DNA of 64,000 nucleotides from the NCBI RefSeq assembly GCF_000337815.1, contig NZ_AOLN01000018.1:558001-622000 (forward strand). The letters are read 5' to 3'. The stretch's first letter is position 1; every line of letters starts with the position of its first letter. The notes below the pieces were generated by a model that had not been told where the DNA came from, did no database searches, and was given only the letters and a program-made list of their open reading frames with translations. A program made the translations under genes and the position numbers. Origin of the DNA: Haloferax mucosum ATCC BAA-1512 (GTDB lineage Archaea; Halobacteriota; Halobacteria; Halobacteriales; Haloferacaceae). Positions 60,035 through 64,000 of this stretch are shown here, one piece after another.

Positions 60035-60706
60035 GTGCTTCGTCGCCGGCTCGCCCGACTCCCGTGGCTCTACCGCGCGCTCCTCGTCGGAGGTCTCGCC
60101 GGTGCCGCGTGGAGTCTCTGGACTCTTCCTGCCGGCGATCTCACGTACCGCGCGGTCCACGACGCCCTGCTGTTTATCCTCGTTCCCGGAGCACTGGCGG
60201 TCGCCCACGGCCGCAACCTCGGATGGAGAGTCAACCGTCGCGTCCTCCGAAACACCGCGCTTCTCGCGCTGTTCGTCCTCCCGTTCTACCTCGTCGGGTC
60301 GAGTCTCCCGACGATTCGAGCCTACTACCCGATGTGGCACACCTCAACCGCGCTCGCAGATTTCGTGCCGCACGCGGCTCAGCAACTCCTCGTCGTCGTC
60401 GCCGCCGAAACGTACTACCGCGGGTTGCTCTGTGTCGGCGTCCGCGAAATTGGCCGGAAAAGCGCCCTTATCAGCCCGATTCTCTACGCGTTCCACCACG
60501 TCGGAAAGCCGCCGATAGAGTTGCTCCTGTCGGCTCCGACGGACGTGCTCTTCGGGCTCGTAGACTACGAGAGCGATTCGATTCTCCCCTCTATCGTCGC
60601 CCACGGCGGCGGGCTCATCCTACTGGACTGGCTCGTTCTCCATCCGCCGTTGTTACCCCCCGACCGGGTCGCGGCGGCGCTCCAGTGGCTCCCGATTCCG
60701 CTATGA
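60035..60706 (+). CDS. CPBP-family intramembrane protease-like protein
   Basis: A 223-residue membrane protein with a GTG start and about six hydrophobic helices. The family's motif 1 appears as AAETYYRGLL, where the first Glu of EExxxR is Ala, so catalysis may differ. His residues lie in AFHHVGKPP and SIVAHGGGLIL. It overlaps the downstream GrpB-like gene (ATGA-type) and starts 2 bp after the DUF5789-like gene. It may process or bind membrane proteins, but this cannot be verified here. Confidence 0.78.
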   Translation: MLRRRLARLPWLYRALLVGGLAGAAWSLWTLPAGDLTYRAVHDALLFILVPGALAVAHGRNLGWRVNRRVLRNTALLALFVLPFYLVGSSLPTIRAYYPMWHTSTALADFVPHAAQQLLVVVAAETYYRGLLCVGVREIGRKSALISPILYAFHHVGKPPIELLLSAPTDVLFGLVDYESDSILPSIVAHGGGLILLDWLVLHPPLLPPDRVAAALQWLPIPL

Positions 60707-61302
60707 GTGACGGCGAGTCGTATCCGTCGCTCGGTCTCGCCCGCGGCACCGTCGAACTCGTCGCTCACGACCCGAGCTGGCGCGAGGCGTACGAGCGCGA
60801 GGTCGAGCGCCTGCGGCCGCGACTCTGTGCCGCCGCCGAGAACGGTGGTGACGCCGACAGCGGTGACGGCATTCGATTCGAACACGTCGGGAGCACCGCG
60901 GTTCCGGGGCTGGCCGCGAAACCCATCGTCGACCTGCTCGTCCTCGTCTCCAGCCTCGACGACGCCGAGGGCGTCGCGCGGGCGCTCGAAGCCGCGGGCT
61001 ACGAGGAGCGTCCCGACGGCGACGTGCCCGACCGACGGTTTTTCGTCCACGGCCCGCCCGAGCGGCGGACGCACTATCTCTCCGTGACCGAAGTCGGGAG
61101 CGACTGCCACCGCGAGCAGGTCGCTTTCCGCGACGCGCTCCGGGCGGACGACGACCTCGCGGCCGAGTACGAGCGACACAAACGCAGGCTCGCCGAGGCG
61201 CACCCGGACAAGCGGGGTCGATACACGAACGCGAAGGCGTCGTTCGTCGAATCCGTGCTCGACGACGCCGCGTCGTCGGAAGACGACGACCCGCTCGTGT
61301 AG
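60703..61302 (+). CDS. GrpB-family nucleotidyltransferase-like protein
   Basis: A 199-residue member of the GrpB/UPF0157 family of the polymerase-beta nucleotidyltransferase clan. The motif EHVGSTAVPGLAAKPIVDLL (about 59-78) is diagnostic, with RTHYLSVTEVGSDCHREQVAFRD following. The start ATG overlaps the CPBP stop. Members are found fused to dephospho-CoA kinases in bacteria, and some occur alone, as here. Function unknown. The extra acidic residues at the C-terminus fit halophily. Confidence 0.88.
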   Translation: MSDGESYPSLGLARGTVELVAHDPSWREAYEREVERLRPRLCAAAENGGDADSGDGIRFEHVGSTAVPGLAAKPIVDLLVLVSSLDDAEGVARALEAAGYEERPDGDVPDRRFFVHGPPERRTHYLSVTEVGSDCHREQVAFRDALRADDDLAAEYERHKRRLAEAHPDKRGRYTNAKASFVESVLDDAASSEDDDPLV

Positions 61303-61352
61303 GTCAAGCACACTACCATAGCTTTTCCCGACCGGGGACCGAAGGGTCCGCT

Positions 61353-61808
61353 ATGGCACTTCCAATCGACCCTAGCACCATCAAACCCGAAGCCATCGGT
61401 GAGGAACGCGTCGTTCTCGACATGGACCACGAGACCGCAATCGAGCACGTCCGCGAAGCCTTCACTGACGCCGGGTTCGGTGTCGCAACTGAATTTTCGC
61501 CCTCCGAGATGCTCAACGAGAAAGTCGATGCCGACCGCGACCCCTACTACGTGCTCGGCGCGTGCAACCCGACGATGGCGAACCGCGCCCTCGATGCGAC
61601 CGACAAGAAGATTGGCGGTCTCTTCCCGTGTAACGTGGTTATCTGGGAGGAAGAACCGGGGAAACAGGTCGTCTATCACCTGAGTATCATGCGCGTCGCC
61701 CGGCTCATCGGCATCGCGCCCGACGACGACGAGATGGCGGCGATCATCGCCGATACGGGCGAACTCGTCGATGAGGCGCTCGCCAACCTCGACGCAATCG
61801 AGGCGTAA
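61353..61808 (+). CDS. DUF302-family protein
   Basis: A 151-residue protein with the DUF302 core: HETAIEHVREAFTDAGFGVAT, EMLNEKVDADRDPYYVLGAC, NPTMANRALDATDKKIGGLF and the C-terminal strand. The conserved dipeptide pattern PYYVLGACNP supports the call. The family fold is known but its function is not. It stands alone and is convergent with a small membrane protein gene. Confidence 0.88.
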   Translation: MALPIDPSTIKPEAIGEERVVLDMDHETAIEHVREAFTDAGFGVATEFSPSEMLNEKVDADRDPYYVLGACNPTMANRALDATDKKIGGLFPCNVVIWEEEPGKQVVYHLSIMRVARLIGIAPDDDEMAAIIADTGELVDEALANLDAIEA

Positions 61809-61813
61809 CCACC

Positions 61814-61987
61814 CTACACCGAGTCGAGTTCTTCCAGCGCGTCGGCGATTCGGTTGATATCGCCGCGAATCTTGTACAGGAGATAGATAGCAACGAGCGC
61901 CGCGACGACCGGAAGGAGACCGAGGACACCGTAGATAAGAAAGATGATAAGCAGCTCTGGGCCGCCGGGTACCTGTAGTGGAATCAT
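61814..61987 (-). CDS. 57-residue membrane protein
   Basis: A small protein from the ATG at 61987 reading MIPLQVPGGPELLIIFLI and then a long hydrophobic stretch (about 11-41). A charged tail KIRGDINRIADALEELDSV ends it. The opening PGGPELLIIFLI recalls TatA proteins, but the hydrophobic region is longer and the amphipathic helix shorter, so it is probably not TatA. The tail looks able to form a coiled coil. It sits between the DUF302 gene and nreA, 37 bp from the latter, and could be co-transcribed with it. Confidence 0.6.
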   Translation of the reverse strand: MIPLQVPGGPELLIIFLIYGVLGLLPVVAALVAIYLLYKIRGDINRIADALEELDSV

Positions 61988-62024
61988 AGATTAAGCAGGC
62001 GTCTCAGCCGTCAAAAAGATTGGT

Positions 62025-63287
62025 TCACGAGAAGTCGAAGATGTTCGCCTGCAACCCGGCGGCCATCGTCGATTTTCGCCGGAGGTCGCCGAGCGAGATG
62101 GGGAGGTAGTCGGCCACGTCGCGGACGGCGTCACCGAACGTTTCGGCGGTCGCTTTCTCGCCTTCGAACGCGTGGCGGACCGCCTCTCTGACCTGCCAGA
62201 CACCGACCGGTCCCCAGTAGTCGTCCGAGACGTGCCGCAAGACGAGCACTTTCGCCTGTCGGCCGCGGTCGTTGAGGTGTTCGAGAGCGCCGAGCCGCGA
62301 AGCGTGGTACGCGCCGGCAGTCTCGTTGACGTATCCGCTTCTGCCGTCGTAGCCCTCGCGGTCGGCCGCGAGATACATCCCGGCTTCGGGGTCGGGGTTC
62401 CAGACGCTTCCGGGAGCCTTCATCTCGACTAGTTCGAACTCCCAGCGACCCGGTGCGAGAATCACCCAAAAGGCGTTTCCGAGGAACTCGTTGCGATAGA
62501 TTTCGACGCCATCGACGGACTCGGCGTGGCGAACCTGTCCTCGGAGATACTGTCCGAGGGTGTCGTCAACGGCGGTAATAGACCACCGCGTCGGAACGAG
62601 ACGGCGTTGTTCTGTCTGTCCGAGCGCGCCCGCAGAGAGAATCGTGTTGATGTCGTACACGTCGAAGCCACGGCGATAGAGGTACGTCATCGCACCCTGT
62701 GCGTTCCAGTCGTCGTCTTCGAGCGTCTTTTTCACCAACTTCGGGACGTGTGGGTTCTCCGCGAGGTCGGCAGAGCGGGCGCGGGCACGGGGACCGACCG
62801 GCGTCGCCACGTCCGCGGCGCTGGCATCGAAGTCGAGGTCTGGCGTGTCGTCGAGACCGATTTCGACCGTTACGGGGCGGTCGGCGATGGCGACCTCGCG
62901 TTGCGTCCCCAGAAACCCGTCCCACGAGTCAGCGACGTTCGTCACTTTCGTCCCCTGATTCGAGTTCAGAAGGGAGGTGCGCCGCTGGAACACGTCGTTG
63001 ATGCTCACGCCTTCGTCGTACCACGCGGCGCTCGTCTCGAATGCCGCGGCGTCGTCGTCGTGGCCGACGGGAGAGAGGATGCCCGTCGAGACGCGCGGAT
63101 AGTTCGAGCGCCCGACGAAAATCGACGGTGAGACGCCGCCGTAGAGGGAGTCGCCCTGCACCGTCTCCTCGAAGCGGTCCTGAAACGTTTCGAGGTGGTC
63201 GAGGATGCCGTAGGACTTCTCCTCGGCGAGACGCCGGCGCTCGGCGCGGTCGTCTCGCTCGATGTCCATGTACTCGTCGAGCCGCAT
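62025..63287 (-). CDS. nreA: DNA repair protein NreA with C-terminal PIP motif
   Basis: A 420-residue archaeal Nre protein. The N-terminal domain begins MRLDEYMDIERDDRAERRRL and includes SLYGGVSPSIFVGRSNYP and VSTGILSPVGH. The C-terminal domain has AIADRPVTVEIGLDDTPD, LVPTRWSITAVDDTLGQYLRG and FWVILAPGRWEFELVEMKAPG. The final residues QANIFDFS form a PCNA-interacting peptide. In Haloferax volcanii NreA contributes to repair and contacts PCNA. Start is ATG at 63287; longer frames read into arginine-rich sequence. Confidence 0.93.
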   Translation of the reverse strand: MRLDEYMDIERDDRAERRRLAEEKSYGILDHLETFQDRFEETVQGDSLYGGVSPSIFVGRSNYPRVSTGILSPVGHDDDAAAFETSAAWYDEGVSINDVFQRRTSLLNSNQGTKVTNVADSWDGFLGTQREVAIADRPVTVEIGLDDTPDLDFDASAADVATPVGPRARARSADLAENPHVPKLVKKTLEDDDWNAQGAMTYLYRRGFDVYDINTILSAGALGQTEQRRLVPTRWSITAVDDTLGQYLRGQVRHAESVDGVEIYRNEFLGNAFWVILAPGRWEFELVEMKAPGSVWNPDPEAGMYLAADREGYDGRSGYVNETAGAYHASRLGALEHLNDRGRQAKVLVLRHVSDDYWGPVGVWQVREAVRHAFEGEKATAETFGDAVRDVADYLPISLGDLRRKSTMAAGLQANIFDFS

Positions 63288-63488
63288 TACCGAACGGTGG
63301 GGCGGCCGCGGGTATGAACCTTCGGCGATACAGTCGGGACGCTCGGAAGCGACGGCGCACAAAAGTCATCTCGGACGACTGGTCGCGGCCGAGCGCGTGC
63401 TGGCTACGAACCGGTCGGCCGTCACGCGAAACGAGTCGTACCGGGTCTCAGATGGTGGATGGGTGCGGTGTCCGCGTTCGGGGACACC

Positions 63489-64000
63489 TCAGGTGTGAAT
63501 GCCCATCGCTTCGATCTGTTCTTGGTAGCGGTTCCGGATGGTGACCTCGGTGACCTGCGCGACGTCCGCGACTTCGCGCTGAGTCTTTTTTTCGTTGCAG
63601 AGAAGCGAGGCCGCGTAGATTGCGGCGGCGGCGAACCCGGTCGGAGACTTCCCGGAGAGAAGTCCCTGTTCGGCCGTCGTCTCGATAATCTCGTTCGCTT
63701 TCGACTGGACCTCCTTCGAGAGGTCGAGTTCGGACGAAAATCGCGGGACGTACTTCTTCGGGTCGACCGGCCGCATCTCCAACCCAAGCTCCTGTGAGAT
63801 GTAGCGGTACGTTCGTCCGATCTCCTTTCGTTCGACACGCGATACCTCAGAGATCTCTTCGAGCGAGCGCGGAATCCCCTCTTTTCGACAGGCGGCGTAG
63901 AGCGCCGATGTGGCGACGCCCTCGATAGACCGCCCGCGAATCAGGTCTTCGTTGAGGGCGCGTCGGTAGATGACGGATGCGACCTCGCGTACCGACCGCG
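63489..64000 (-). CDS. tfb: transcription initiation factor TFB (C-terminal part)
   Basis: The frame runs off the right edge and ends at the TGA at 63489-63491. It covers the two cyclin-like core domains of [43 protein letters not shown] and the DNA-contacting [40 protein letters not shown] is typical. The N-terminal zinc ribbon and B-finger lie outside the window. TFB recruits RNA polymerase to TBP-bound promoters. Haloarchaea carry several paralogues, so which one this is cannot be told. Confidence 0.93.
   Translation of the reverse strand, partial: RSVREVASVIYRRALNEDLIRGRSIEGVATSALYAACRKEGIPRSLEEISEVSRVERKEIGRTYRYISQELGLEMRPVDPKKYVPRFSSELDLSKEVQSKANEIIETTAEQGLLSGKSPTGFAAAAIYAASLLCNEKKTQREVADVAQVTEVTIRNRYQEQIEAMGIHT

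Noticed and set aside
1-64000. CRISPR array
   Set aside because: I saw no series of direct repeats with regular unique spacers. The short repeats present occur only twice.

Overview
The window looks like chromosome from an extremely halophilic archaeon, most likely Haloferax or a close relative. The coding DNA is GC-rich with a strong third-position G/C bias, and the proteins are highly acidic. Family content is haloarchaeal: CetZ, HalOD1, bacterio-opsin-activator HTH, NreA, membrane LonB, thermosome, TFB, and many haloarchaea-only small proteins. From memory, the gene order resembles the Haloferax volcanii chromosome around the thermosome 3, LonB and CetZ2 genes. I could not check this by alignment.

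Layout. (1) 1-2.6 kb and 8.1-12.4 kb: aromatic amino-acid block. aroD and the archaeal 3-dehydroquinate synthase II lie on the left. A trpC-trpB-trpA operon that runs on into 2-amino-3,7-dideoxy-D-threo-hept-6-ulosonate (ADTH) synthase lies on the right. (2) 2.6-8.1 kb: an AT-richer accessory island splits that block. It holds a complete IS4-type insertion sequence with a frameshifted transposase. It also holds a geranylgeranylglyceryl-phosphate-synthase-like gene split by a 1.5 kb unit with IS-like inverted ends. That unit has target duplications and carries a halocin C8-like precursor gene plus a small divergent membrane-protein gene. (3) 12.5-20.5 kb: housekeeping genes (alkyltransferase-like protein, membrane proteins, CPBP protease, LonB, NadM, SAM hydrolase, TRIC-like channel, thermosome). 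(4) 20.8-42.4 kb: regulators, glycosyltransferases, methyltransferase, MBL hydrolase, radical SAM protein, small zinc-binding proteins, Hsp20, oxidoreductases, two MFS transporters, Nudix hydrolase, DHH phosphoesterase. (5) 42.5-52.0 kb: an eight-gene block on the minus strand encoding a Tad/type-IV-pilus-like ATPase, its membrane platform, and six small or large secreted/anchored haloarchaeal proteins. It is divergent from cetZ. (6) 53.3-64.0 kb: phosphodiesterase-like protein, PolX/Mut7-C repair-type operon, CPBP protease, GrpB-like and DUF302 proteins, NreA, and the C-terminal part of a TFB.

How the genes work together. AroB', ADTH synthase and AroD make dehydroshikimate by the archaeal route, and TrpC/B/A use chorismate-derived precursors. 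Two TGTACA boxes in the trpC promoter suggest co-regulation. The Tad-like block looks like a complete export or assembly machine with unusual substrates. It uses near-identical internal promoters in front of its ATPase gene and its first candidate substrate gene.

I saw no tRNA, rRNA or CRISPR array. Family names given as DUF numbers are from memory and carry some uncertainty.
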